This document shows, piece by piece, positions 51,988 through 60,927 of a stretch of 64,000 nt of DNA. The notes under the pieces were generated by a model that was given only the letters and a program-made list of their open reading frames with translations, was not told the DNA's origin and did no database searches. Every line of letters starts with the position of its first letter. Position 1 is the first letter of the stretch. The position numbers and the translations under genes were made by a program. Location: NCBI GenBank assembly GCA_964501985.1, contig CAZCVY010000007.1, positions 1 through 64,000 of the forward strand, given 5' to 3'. This stretch comes from Bog-366 sp964501985 (GTDB lineage Bacteria; Acidobacteriota; Terriglobia; UBA7540).

Positions 51988-53516
51988 CGTGATGCATCCT
52001 TCATTACAAACCCGTGCCCTTCTGCTGACCATCGGCCCACCCCACTCCCAACCCTCCTCGTCCACGCTTCAGTTCGAGTTGGGCTCACTCACATGCCGCC
52101 GCTCGCACGATCTCCAACCCAGACTTGTGGTAGAAGTCGAGAAAGGTTTCTTGTATCTCCGTAAGCAAAGTCCCGAACTGCGCTGTCGAGCCTTAAGAGC
52201 CTTGAGTCTTCCCTGTTGATTCTGAGCCGCCTGAAAAGAGCCCTACCCCGAACCCGGCAGATGTGAGTGAATTCTGCCTCGGCCATCATTACGCGATGCG
52301 CTTCCTATGCCTTTTTGAGCTAATAATAATAAGATGACACCCTAATGTGTTCGTGGGTACTAGATCTTGCTAGTGCCAACAGGATCATTAAAGTTGCACT
52401 GCGGCTCGGACGCAGTTTAACGATTGAGTTCCGGCAAGCTTCACAATCAGATTTCGTCGAGTTTCAGTATAAGTCCACGCCATCCTGATGTCAACAATGG
52501 GCCGCTGGATTCCAGGTTCCCGTCAAAGTCCGCAAAGTCGCCCGAAAGGGAACAAGCTAACTAGCCGTCGGTGAAACCGATGGACAACGGGGGGCGAGAT
52601 CGTCGACTCCGCCGGGGTCAAATATCCCTTTCGATGGGGTGCACCTGTGGCGAATGACCTTCGCCCGCCGGGCCGCACCCTACCTCGATCTTGACGTGGC
52701 CCCGACGGTCGCCCTCCCGGCGCAAACGTCCGCTTGCGGGGTCGCACTTCCAAGTCTACCGGGATTGGCGCAGACGCCGTTGTCTCATTCGGACCTCGGC
52801 GTACCTGCCCTTCCCCCAAGTTGCTTATGTTTCATACACTTATTGGGATATGCGAAATATACGCGAAATAATCAAGCTGTAAGACCATTATTTTCTTCAA
52901 GTTATTGGGATAGCGGGGATAAAGCGGAAAAGTGGTGACTTTTTGAGGTCAAAAATCGATGTAACTGGGTTTGCTTTCTGCAATTAATCGGCAATTAGTC
53001 GGCTATTTTGTATAACTCGTTTGTTTTCATACACTCATTGGGATGATCCGTTTTGTCCGATATTTTTCCGTTTGTTTTCATCAACTTATTGGGAGCAACC
53101 TTCATTTTTGATGTTTTTTTATTTTCGTGAGTGGGCTTGGTTGGCATCGATAAAATGTCGCTTTGTACGGCTTTCGAAGGGGTCAATTCGTCCCTTCCTC
53201 TCGTGACTTCCAGTCCGCTGGAGCGACTTTCCCCACCCCGCCGCGGGTGCGCGATCCGACTCGACCGACTTCTAGGCGAGCAATTTGGTCTCCAAACCAA
53301 ACCTAGCGTCGAGATCGACGGAACTGCCCGATCGTCAACGGAAAAAGTGGGGTGTTCCTATTTCTTCTCCGCCCTGGCTGCTTTCACCTCCATTTCGCTG
53401 GGCCTGAGGACACTTCGCGGACTTTGAGGTGGGCCTGCTCTGGCTCGATGGAAGCATTCTTATGACCGTCGCCTTGACACCGCGCTTCTAAACCGATTAC
53501 GATCAAAATATAAAAT
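51988..53516. other. Long divergent intergenic region at the head of the polysaccharide locus
   Basis: About 1.5 kb with no supported gene between the Wza-type gene (minus) and the UDP-glucose dehydrogenase gene (plus). It should carry both promoters. It holds a diverged copy of the 62.4-kb repeat (about 52548-52583, TAGCCGTCGGTGAAACC) and a set of AT-rich direct repeats (52830-53100). Short frames here give peptides that follow the repeats and are not convincing. No tRNA or terminator is visible. Confidence 0.6.
52830..53100. repeat. Four imperfect direct repeats, TTTTCAT..ACTTATTGGGA type
   Basis: Copies end at about 52849, 52911, 53044 and 53095, with spacings near 62, 133 and 51 bases. 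The best two share TTTGTTTTCAT then two variable bases and ACTCATTGGGA or ACTTATTGGGA. On the minus strand they read TCCCAATAAGT..ATGAAAAC, which would encode PNKCMKTN-like peptides. The block is AT-rich compared with its surroundings. Function unknown. Confidence 0.72.
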
Positions 53517-54962
53517 ATGACCGACAAATCGAGTCCGCAAACCAAAAACCCTTCTGATGCTGCCATCACGGTCCTGGGCTTAGGCCATATCGGGCTCCCA
53601 ACCGCCTTGGGTCTAGCCGAGTTGGGACATCGAGTAATCGGCGCTGATGACGATAAAAGCAAAGTCGGCCTGATCCGGGGTGGCGATCCTATTTTTTTCG
53701 AGCCCGGCCTCGGCGAACTCTTAACCAAACACCTCCAAAGCGGTAGGTTTCAGCCGGTGGATGATGTCGAAGCCGCCGTGCGGGCCGGCTCAATTATCTT
53801 CATCTGTGTCGGTACCCCCCAAAAGAGCAGCGGCCAAGCCGATCTTGGTCAAGTGGAAGCTGTGGCAAGGTTGGTAGCACGCAATTTGAACGGTTACAAG
53901 CTCATCATCGAAAAGAGTACCGTCCCGGCCATAACCGCCCAGTGGTTAAAGCGGACAATCGTGCGCTATAACCTCGCGAAGCCGTCCCCGGCGACAGGCC
54001 AGCCCGACGATGGCCAGGCTTCCGCGACACCACCCGATTTCGATGTCGCCTCCAATCCGGAGTTCCTTCGCGAGGGCAGGGCCGTTGAAGATTTCTTCCA
54101 TCCCGACCGCATCGTGTGCGGTGTAGAATCCGAGCGCGCTCGCGAGATCCTGACGAACCTTTACCAACCGCTTCAGCGTCCCCTGGTGGTGACGAACATC
54201 AGCACCGCCGAGTTGATCAAACACGCCGCCAACGCCTTTCTTTCCACCAAGATTTCATTCATTAACATGGTGTCGGACCTGTGTGAGAAGGTGGGCGCCG
54301 ACGTCACCGCAGTCACCCGCGGGATCGGCCTGGATTCGCGCATCGGGCCGCAGTTTCTCGACGCCGGCATTGGCTACGGCGGCTACTGCTTTCCCAAGGA
54401 CCTCCGCGCCTTCATCTACTTGGCGGAAGAGCACGGGGTGGATTTCTCCCTTCTGCAAGAGGTGGAACGCATCAACAAACGGCGTGTCGACATTTTCATT
54501 CGTAAGGTCCACCAGGCTCTTTGGACCTTGCGCGGGAAAACCCTCGGCGTTCTCGGCTTGGCATTCAAGGCGGGCACTGACGATATTCGCGAAGCCGTCA
54601 GCCTGCGGATTATTCAAACCTTGCTCGATGAGGGCAGCATTCTGCGCCTCTACGATCCACAAGCCATGCCCAACACGCAGCGAGTGCTTCCGGCCTCGGC
54701 CGGACAACTCACCTACGCCACATCCGCCTATGATGCGGTCAAAGGCGCCCAAGCCCTGCTGCTCCTGACCGAGTGGGAAGAGTTTCGCCAGTTGGACCTC
54801 GCGCGGGTGCGCGACCTCATGGAAGTGCCGGTTCTGGTGGACGGCCGAAACCTCTTCGACCCCGAGACCCTCCGCCAGGCCGGCTTCGAGTACATATCGC
54901 TGGGCCGCGACGGGGCAAGACCCGCCGACCATCGCGTCGCAACGGGAAAGCTCACGGCATGA
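53517..54962 (+). CDS. UDP-glucose 6-dehydrogenase-family nucleotide-sugar dehydrogenase
   Basis: A 481-residue enzyme. The NAD-binding motif is VLGLGHIGLPTALGLAELGH (about residues 20-39), the central region has NPEFLREGRAVEDFFHPDRIV, and the catalytic Cys lies in GIGYGGYCFPKDLRAF. The C-terminal domain has LGLAFKAGTDDIREAVSL. It oxidises UDP-glucose or a related UDP-hexose twice to the uronate. A UDP-glucuronate decarboxylase-like gene follows after 38 bases, which supports UDP-glucose as substrate. UDP-ManNAc dehydrogenases share the fold and cannot be fully excluded. Confidence 0.9.
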   Translation: MTDKSSPQTKNPSDAAITVLGLGHIGLPTALGLAELGHRVIGADDDKSKVGLIRGGDPIFFEPGLGELLTKHLQSGRFQPVDDVEAAVRAGSIIFICVGTPQKSSGQADLGQVEAVARLVARNLNGYKLIIEKSTVPAITAQWLKRTIVRYNLAKPSPATGQPDDGQASATPPDFDVASNPEFLREGRAVEDFFHPDRIVCGVESERAREILTNLYQPLQRPLVVTNISTAELIKHAANAFLSTKISFINMVSDLCEKVGADVTAVTRGIGLDSRIGPQFLDAGIGYGGYCFPKDLRAFIYLAEEHGVDFSLLQEVERINKRRVDIFIRKVHQALWTLRGKTLGVLGLAFKAGTDDIREAVSLRIIQTLLDEGSILRLYDPQAMPNTQRVLPASAGQLTYATSAYDAVKGAQALLLLTEWEEFRQLDLARVRDLMEVPVLVDGRNLFDPETLRQAGFEYISLGRDGARPADHRVATGKLTA

Positions 54963-55000
54963 TGCGGATCTTTTCCGGCACGTAAATCACGGTTCTTGAT

Positions 55001-56050
55001 ATGTCGAATTCTTCATCGCAAGGGAATCTGAGACCGCTGAGCATGGTCACCGGCGGGGCAGGTTTCCTGGGCTCCCACCTCTCGGACCGCCTCTTGGCGG
55101 AGGGCCACGATGTCATCTGTCTTGATAATCTCATTACCGGCCGCCGCGAGAATATCCAGCACCTTCTAGACCACCCGCATTTCCGCTTCGTGCTTCACGA
55201 CATCACCCAGCCGATCGACTTGCCTGCGCTGCTGGCCAAATCCCCAGGACAAACCTCCTTCGCCGACCGCCCCTTGAATTACCTTTTGCATTTTGCCTCC
55301 CCGGCTAGCCCTAAAGACTACGCTCGACATCCGATTCACACCCTCAAGGTGGGAGCGCTCGGGACGTTTCACGCGCTGGGGTTGGCGAAAGCGCACGGGA
55401 GCGTCTTCCTGCTGGCCTCGACTTCGGAGATTTACGGCGATCCGGAGATCAGCCCGCAGCCCGAGAAGTACTGGGGGCACGTCAATCCCATTGGCCCGCG
55501 CAGCGTTTATGACGAAGCCAAGCGCTTCGCCGAGGCCATCAGCATGGCTTACCATCGCGAGCATGCCGTCAAGGTGCGGATCGTTCGCATCTTCAACACC
55601 TACGGCGAACGCATGCGCCTCGAGGACGGCCGCGCCCTCCCGAGTTTCATGGTCCAGGCGCTGCTGGGCAAACCCTTGACCGTGTATGGCAAGGGAAACC
55701 AGACCCGCAGCTTGTGTTATGTGAGCGATCTGGTGGAAGGCCTCTACCGGCTCCTAACATCGGACCAGACTGGACCGATTAATCTGGGGAACCCCGAAGA
55801 GGTGTCCATCCTGCAACTCGCCGAGGCCATCATTCGCGCTACGGGAAGCCAGAGCTCAATTGTCTATGAACCCCTGCCGGAAGACGACCCTCAACGCCGC
55901 CAACCGGATATCACTGCGGCCCGGGAAAAACTCGGGTGGGGGCCGCGCGTTAGTTTGGAAAACGGCTTGGCCAAAACGCTCCCCTATTTCCAGTTCTCAC
56001 TTCAGAATCTGCCCACGGCCGCCGACCCCGCAGATCTTGACCCCCAGTAG
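55001..56050 (+). CDS. UDP-glucuronic acid decarboxylase (UXS)-like epimerase/dehydratase
   Basis: A 349-residue extended SDR. It has VTGGAGFLGSHLSDRLLAEGH, LDNLITGRRENIQHL, the LHFASPASPKDY motif, ASTSEIYGDPEISPQ, the catalytic SVYDEAKRFAEA (Y-x3-K) and RIFNTYGERM. This combination is characteristic of UXS, which decarboxylates UDP-glucuronate to UDP-xylose. It follows the UDP-glucose dehydrogenase on the same strand. Together they would supply UDP-glucuronate and UDP-xylose. Confidence 0.93.
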   Translation: MSNSSSQGNLRPLSMVTGGAGFLGSHLSDRLLAEGHDVICLDNLITGRRENIQHLLDHPHFRFVLHDITQPIDLPALLAKSPGQTSFADRPLNYLLHFASPASPKDYARHPIHTLKVGALGTFHALGLAKAHGSVFLLASTSEIYGDPEISPQPEKYWGHVNPIGPRSVYDEAKRFAEAISMAYHREHAVKVRIVRIFNTYGERMRLEDGRALPSFMVQALLGKPLTVYGKGNQTRSLCYVSDLVEGLYRLLTSDQTGPINLGNPEEVSILQLAEAIIRATGSQSSIVYEPLPEDDPQRRQPDITAAREKLGWGPRVSLENGLAKTLPYFQFSLQNLPTAADPADLDPQ

Positions 56051-56239
56051 GAAAAAGGCAGCGGACTGCCAGCACCGCTGGCAAATCCGTTCGAGTGCGA
56101 ATCCTCGCCCTGATGGCCGGCCGCCTGTTCAGGCTGCCCGGTATTCGCTGCCCCTGGCGTTCCTCTTCTTTTCGATAGCAATCGCCTGAATATTCGGAGG
56201 ATTCAGGATAATCGTCCGCGACGCCGCCGGTGGGATAAT

Positions 56240-56977
56240 TTACGGCTGCAAGTAAACGGGGCTGGAAAATACCTGAGGATCATATTGTTTCCCGTATTTA
56301 TTAAGGTGGGCCGTAGCTCCTTCATCCGATTCTTGTAAGTGGGTGCTGCCCAGCGACGTCGCCACTTCGCCCACCGTGACCTGCCGTGAGAGTTCTTTGA
56401 GGACCTCGGGAGGGCAATGCTCTTCCCAAAGATTCAATTGATATCGGCCTGTGGGTACGTGGGGAATCGTGATTTCGCCGCGGGCGTCGGAAACGGCAAA
56501 GTACGGCGTGTCAACCACCACAACCACCGCGCTCATTTGAGGATGGATGTTGCAAAAGATATAGCAGATCCCCGCGCGATCGAAGTGGACTCCACGAGTT
56601 GACCCCGCTTCGTACAGGCCGAGGTCAAACCTCTTGCCGTTGAAAAGAGAAAAGACATTATGAAAGAATGGGTCGCGATTGGGGAACTCCACAAGCGAAC
56701 CAACTTGGACCGCCAGGACGTGAGGATTAAAGACCTTGTTTTTCTGAATCAACATGGGGTGCATCGATTCACTCTGGGCGTTCGGGCGAGACACAGCTTG
56801 ATCCGTGAGCGGATTGAGCCAGAAGACAACGCTTGCGTCGCGACTTGAGCGCGCCGCGCCGTTTGCAGCCGCAACGCTGACCTGACCGGTGACTTGGCCC
56901 GCACAAGCGGATGCCGCGGGGGTTACCCACAAGAACAGGGTCGCAAGGAAACGAACTGTCCTTTTTTCAAACCTCAT
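56240..56977 (-). CDS. Exported cupredoxin-like protein
   Basis: About 245 residues with a signal peptide (MRFEKRTVRFLATLFLWVTPAASACA). The middle is a cupredoxin-like fold: VEFPNRDPFFHNVFS gives a His, and FCNIHPQM gives the C-x2-H-x2-M set that normally completes a type-1 copper site. The C-terminal part (ARGEITIPHVPTGRYQLNLWEE) is like the carboxypeptidase-regulatory domain. It resembles proteins annotated as methylamine-utilisation-like. It lies 95 bases downstream of the porin-like gene on the same strand, so the pair may be co-expressed. The ATG at 56977 is preferred to one 14 codons upstream. Confidence 0.8.
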   Translation of the reverse strand: MRFEKRTVRFLATLFLWVTPAASACAGQVTGQVSVAAANGAARSSRDASVVFWLNPLTDQAVSRPNAQSESMHPMLIQKNKVFNPHVLAVQVGSLVEFPNRDPFFHNVFSLFNGKRFDLGLYEAGSTRGVHFDRAGICYIFCNIHPQMSAVVVVVDTPYFAVSDARGEITIPHVPTGRYQLNLWEEHCPPEVLKELSRQVTVGEVATSLGSTHLQESDEGATAHLNKYGKQYDPQVFSSPVYLQP

Positions 56978-57072
56978 TGGTTGTGTCCATCTCCCAAGCA
57001 GGTGGCAGGAATAAACCATCTACGGAAGCGTAGCACCCGCCTCAGAATGATTTATCCCTCTTTGGGCGCCGC

Positions 57073-58671
57073 TTAGAACAATACCCCCATACTGAGATTT
57101 AGAGTGCCGGCTGTGTTCTTGCCGTCAGTTGTTTGTAGGGTATCCAAGTACCGATACTCGAGCGCGAAGAGCAAATCACTGCGTGGCCGGAAGATTATAT
57201 TGATCATGGAGCTCTGGTTCTTCGCGAATGGAGTATACCCATAACCCGCCGGGGTAAATGAGTATTCCAGGTCGCGTGCAAACGGGCTATCCTGCCCGTA
57301 GGCAGTGTTAAACTCGATCGTTTGGGTGGCTCTGAATTTTAATTGGGTCCATCCGCCCACTGTGTTTAGCCCCACCAAGTCGGAAGTAGGATTCGACTCC
57401 GGCCCATCAAAAAGGACGCTCGTGCCTTGGGCAGCCCCCAGCCCTCCCAGAGCGCGGCCCCGATAAAACTCCCCCGACAGGGCGAAACGGTTTCCCAAAG
57501 GAGCGTTCCAATCGGCTGTGCCTGCCCAGGCATCCACAGTTCGGCCCGCTCCATAGTTTTGGCGGCTGTAATATCCGCCGATTCCCAATGTCATTGCGTG
57601 GTCCCCAACGCCATGCATCCAGGCCACACGCGACCCCGCCGCCGGTATGCGCGATTGCTCACCGCCACTAGGCGTCCGATAAAACTGTGAGGTGGGCGGC
57701 TCACCCGATAGGGGATCGAGGACCCCGCCTTGCAAGAACAGGCCATTCATATCAGAGAGTTTGAACCGATGCTCCACCCTTACCTGCGGAGTCCAGGTCC
57801 AGAGATTGCCTGCATCGGCGAACTCGGGGTATCCCAAAGAGGCGAAAGAAGTCGGCGAGAGGGGCGAAAAGAACGGAGCATCCTGCCCTCCCACAATCGA
57901 AGTTTGCGCCCAATCCAAGCGCATAGTGGCTGTGCGCAGGCGAACCACATTGTCTGCGACGCCGTTCGGAACATAGGAGTATCCCCCCATGAAATCAAAG
58001 TTCACACTTCCGCTCACCTGTGCTCCCGCGAGATTGGGGCCGTAGGCATCCAAGCCGATCTCGGATTGCCGCACCGTAGCCCCCACGCTGCCGCTGGTGC
58101 CATCCGCGGCCCGTGGCAACGCCAGATTCGGTACGTCCTGATTGTCGACGGTGCCGCTATTCCCGAATAGGTTGAAGAGTGCAATGCCGCTTAGCTTCAC
58201 CCGGTACTTGGATGCGCTTTCAACTTTGGTTTGGTGCTGCTCGTCAACCTTGGCCTGCAACAACTGCTGGTCCTCCTCGATGCGGTCCAGTCTTGCCTCG
58301 GTCGGCGCCTCCACCGTTGCTGGTGAGGGCGATGGTGGTTCTTGTATTGCCGCGTGCGCTGCGGGAACGCTCAACGCGCCGCTCCCCGCGGTGCTTGCGG
58401 TAGAGGTTGTCATCTTTTCGATCGCCCCGTGCAACTCTACGCGAAGATCGCGCGTTTCCTGGCGGGATTGGGAAACCTCGGCGCGTAGTTCCCGAATCGT
58501 GTCATTGAGCTCCTTCACCTGCCCCGCCAAGGATTGCACAGCGTCTTCCAGTGTGGTTCCCGTCGCGGGCGGCGATGCGGGTGCCTGTCCGAGCGCGGGG
58601 AGGCTGAACAACAACGTCCCGAGCACGGTGACTCCTGCTGCTAATCGGTGTGCACGTGTGATTCTAACCAT
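57073..58671 (-). CDS. Porin-like outer membrane protein with N-terminal coiled coil
   Basis: About 532 residues. A signal peptide (MVRITRAHRLAAGVTVLGTLLFSLPALGQ) is followed by a coiled coil (about 42-88, LAGQVKELNDTIRELRAEVSQSRQE) and a spacer. The rest is a beta-barrel-like sequence of alternating strands that ends in Phe (LSMGVLF), the usual end of outer-membrane barrels. Aromatic strand patterns such as RYLDTLQ and ALEYRYL are typical. It should be a trimeric porin-type protein. The start at 58671 is chosen for the signal peptide. Cargo unknown. The cupredoxin-like gene follows. Confidence 0.8.
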   Translation of the reverse strand: MVRITRAHRLAAGVTVLGTLLFSLPALGQAPASPPATGTTLEDAVQSLAGQVKELNDTIRELRAEVSQSRQETRDLRVELHGAIEKMTTSTASTAGSGALSVPAAHAAIQEPPSPSPATVEAPTEARLDRIEEDQQLLQAKVDEQHQTKVESASKYRVKLSGIALFNLFGNSGTVDNQDVPNLALPRAADGTSGSVGATVRQSEIGLDAYGPNLAGAQVSGSVNFDFMGGYSYVPNGVADNVVRLRTATMRLDWAQTSIVGGQDAPFFSPLSPTSFASLGYPEFADAGNLWTWTPQVRVEHRFKLSDMNGLFLQGGVLDPLSGEPPTSQFYRTPSGGEQSRIPAAGSRVAWMHGVGDHAMTLGIGGYYSRQNYGAGRTVDAWAGTADWNAPLGNRFALSGEFYRGRALGGLGAAQGTSVLFDGPESNPTSDLVGLNTVGGWTQLKFRATQTIEFNTAYGQDSPFARDLEYSFTPAGYGYTPFAKNQSSMINIIFRPRSDLLFALEYRYLDTLQTTDGKNTAGTLNLSMGVLF

Positions 58672-58880
58672 GGGAACCCCCCTTGCAGCGTAGCTCTCGT
58701 CCCGCCCGCGCCCTGGAGGGCGGAAGCCTACCGGGAACTCGGGTATTCGCGATCTTCTTCGCCAATCACCCGAACCCGAATTATCCGTTGGTTTTGAATC
58801 CCAGTGTAATGCAATTCGCACCCTCTCCGGGAAAGGACTTTTCAGTTCGAGCGTGGATCGCGCGGGGAAATCGAGCGTGC

Positions 58881-59945
58881 CTATTCTTCATTCAATGGCG
58901 TCAGACCGGCTTTCCTCCGATCGAGGAAAAGCGAGCAGACGCACCGTTGGCAAATCGGGTCGTTGGGAATATCAAGCTGGCTCCGAAACTGCACGGCGGC
59001 TTCACTGTTCAGGATGTCCTCTAGGGTCCCGTCTCGAATGTTGCCAAAGGTGCGATGGAAGAAGCACGGGCGAACTGAACCGTCGGATTCGATCACTGTG
59101 GAAACCCAGGGGGCGTTGCAACGGGGGAATCCATTGTGGATATTCCGCAAAGACCCATTACTGCGCGAACCAATAAGACGCAGCTTTTCCGGGCTCTCGC
59201 GGATAAAACCCGACTTGATGCTTTCTTTGCAATCAGTTATGAGCTGCTCGATCTCGTCCGTCAACCTGCCGAGCTCATTCTGGTCCAAGGCGACGGTGGT
59301 GGCTGCGCCTTCAGCCCATTCGACCGAATGATTGAAGCCTCCTGACGAAATATCGGCGGTCAGGAAAGAAATTGAGTCCAAGCCCAACTCACGTGCCGAC
59401 TCAACGGCAGACCGCAGGTGGCGGCAGTTCTGCTTCTGCACAGTACATCGGCCGTGAATTGGGATGGAGGCACGCTGTTGCCGAACAGTGCGAATCCCAC
59501 GCGCCAGCCGCTCATAGGCATTGGGTACGCCGCGGATGCGGTCGTGAATCTCGCGGGGGCCGTCGAGGGAAACAATGATGTCGTCCATGCACTCAGCCAC
59601 CTGAGCGGCGTGCCGTTCAAGAATCAAACCGGCGGTAAGCAGTGTCGCGCGGATTCCTTCGCGGCGAATCACACGGGCGAGCGCGTACAAATCCGAGTGC
59701 ATCAGAGGCTCGCCGCCTGAAAAGACCACCCAGCGTACCTTGAGTGTCCGCAGGCTGGCCATATGCGGCGCCAAATCTTCGGCGGTAATCTCGCGGACCT
59801 GCCGAATCCTCCAGATGTCGCACATCACGCACCGGCAATTGCAACGGCTGTGGGGCATGAGCACCAGAATGGGGAGTTCACGAATGACGTGAGGGTTGGG
59901 AGTGGCCTCCGTGACGGCTTGAATGTCGACAATTCCAGCGCTCAT
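58881..59945 (-). CDS. Radical SAM protein with SPASM-type C-terminus
   Basis: A 354-residue protein. The radical SAM cluster motif is in RCNCRCVMC (C-x3-C-x2-C, about residues 37-44), then FSGGEPLMH. The C-terminal region has the SPASM-like Cys set (CNAPWVSTVIESDGSVRPCFF, later CQRCVCSLF). SPASM enzymes modify peptides, sugars or other small molecules. The start at 59945 (MSAGIVD) lies in the duplicated 55 bases next to the scaffold gap. If that duplication is collapsed, this ATG overlaps the methyltransferase stop as ATGA. Confidence 0.85.
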   Translation of the reverse strand: MSAGIVDIQAVTEATPNPHVIRELPILVLMPHSRCNCRCVMCDIWRIRQVREITAEDLAPHMASLRTLKVRWVVFSGGEPLMHSDLYALARVIRREGIRATLLTAGLILERHAAQVAECMDDIIVSLDGPREIHDRIRGVPNAYERLARGIRTVRQQRASIPIHGRCTVQKQNCRHLRSAVESARELGLDSISFLTADISSGGFNHSVEWAEGAATTVALDQNELGRLTDEIEQLITDCKESIKSGFIRESPEKLRLIGSRSNGSLRNIHNGFPRCNAPWVSTVIESDGSVRPCFFHRTFGNIRDGTLEDILNSEAAVQFRSQLDIPNDPICQRCVCSLFLDRRKAGLTPLNEE

Positions 59946-59987
59946 ACCTCCACCCTCTCGAACACCACCACAACGTGATCCGCCAAT

Positions 59988-60087
59988 NNNNNNNNNNNNN
60001 NNNNNNNNNNNNNNNNNNNNNNNNNNNNNNNNNNNNNNNNNNNNNNNNNNNNNNNNNNNNNNNNNNNNNNNNNNNNNNNNNNNNNNN
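59988..60087. other. Scaffold gap of 100 N flanked by a 55-bp exact duplication
   Basis: A run of exactly 100 N. The 55 bases before it (59933-59987) are identical to the 55 bases after it (60088-60142). Both contain the 3' end of the methyltransferase gene and the start of the radical SAM gene. The most likely reading is that two contigs overlap and the gap is artificial, with no missing sequence. Confidence 0.93.
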
Positions 60088-60096
60088 TTCCAGCGC

Positions 60097-60924
60097 TCAT
60101 ACCTCCACCCTCTCGAACACCACCACAACGTGATCCGCCAATCCGCGAAGGCCCGGGCATCGGCCGAGAAGGGGATCGATCTTAGCGGCCAATTTAAACA
60201 GCCGGGGAAACCTCACCGCCCAGTGCTCCAGGTACGATGGCGGCACGGCGACGCCCGTGCCCTTCCAGCTCACCAGGCGAAAGTACGGCCAGAAGCACCG
60301 CCGCAGCGATCCGACGGAAGGATAGCGGACCAGCACGCTGTGTCCGGGCGCCAGATTCGCGACGATGCCTCTATTCTGAAGCCTCCGAAAGACTTTCTTG
60401 AGGTCACCTCGAAGGGTGTACCAGAGCATTTCCCAAAGGCAGCATCGCCCAAATAAGCAAAGAATCGCCTTGCCGCCCGGCCTTACGAGTTGCGCCAAGT
60501 CATGGGCGACGCCGGCCAAATCCGCCACGCAATTCAAGCCGGCGAAATTCGACAGCACGCCGTCGAACACGCCCTCCTCCTCGAGTTGGCCGAGTTGCTC
60601 AATTTCGAGCGTCCTGAACTCGACGCGACTCCTCCGCGCGGACGCTTGCAACCGCCGCCGCGCCAGGGCCACCATTTCCTTCGAGGCATCGCACGCGAGC
60701 ACCTGAATTCCCCGGGCAGCAAGGTGCAGCGCGTCGACTCCCGTGCCGCAATTGATCTCTAAAATCCGTTGCCCGGGCTGAAACCAGAGGTCCATTTCCC
60801 GCCAAACCGACTCGCGCTGGGCCCTGCCGATGAGAGAATCCGTGAAGCGGGCGTCGTACTCACACGCCACCGCATCGAATGGCGCGGCCATGCGCGTTGG
60901 AGATTGCCAAGCGAAGGCCATCAA
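60097..60924 (-). CDS. Class I SAM-dependent methyltransferase
   Basis: A 275-residue methyltransferase. Motif I is ILEINCGTGVDALHLA (about residues 53-68), followed by VLACDASKEMVALA and the post-I LSNFAGLNCV. The N-terminal part (FDAVACEYDARFTDSLIGRAQRE) is common in small-molecule methyltransferases of this class. Acceptor unknown. It starts three bases after the stop of the B12-binding radical SAM gene, and in a collapsed assembly would overlap the next gene by ATGA, so it is part of a tight operon. Confidence 0.88.
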   Translation of the reverse strand: MMAFAWQSPTRMAAPFDAVACEYDARFTDSLIGRAQRESVWREMDLWFQPGQRILEINCGTGVDALHLAARGIQVLACDASKEMVALARRRLQASARRSRVEFRTLEIEQLGQLEEEGVFDGVLSNFAGLNCVADLAGVAHDLAQLVRPGGKAILCLFGRCCLWEMLWYTLRGDLKKVFRRLQNRGIVANLAPGHSVLVRYPSVGSLRRCFWPYFRLVSWKGTGVAVPPSYLEHWAVRFPRLFKLAAKIDPLLGRCPGLRGLADHVVVVFERVEV

Positions 60925-60927
60925 CCT

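Noticed and set aside
52830..53100. CRISPR array
   Set aside because: The repeats are imperfect, spacings vary from about 51 to 133 bases, and no cas gene is near.
52995..53300. Small minus-strand gene with KLMKTNGK and ECMKTNEL motifs
   Set aside because: The peptide merely follows the direct repeats and has no good start; it is better explained as repeat DNA.
58881..60128. 415-residue radical SAM frame running through the N gap
   Set aside because: The N-terminal part is X residues and repeated gap-flank sequence; the true start is the ATG at 59945.
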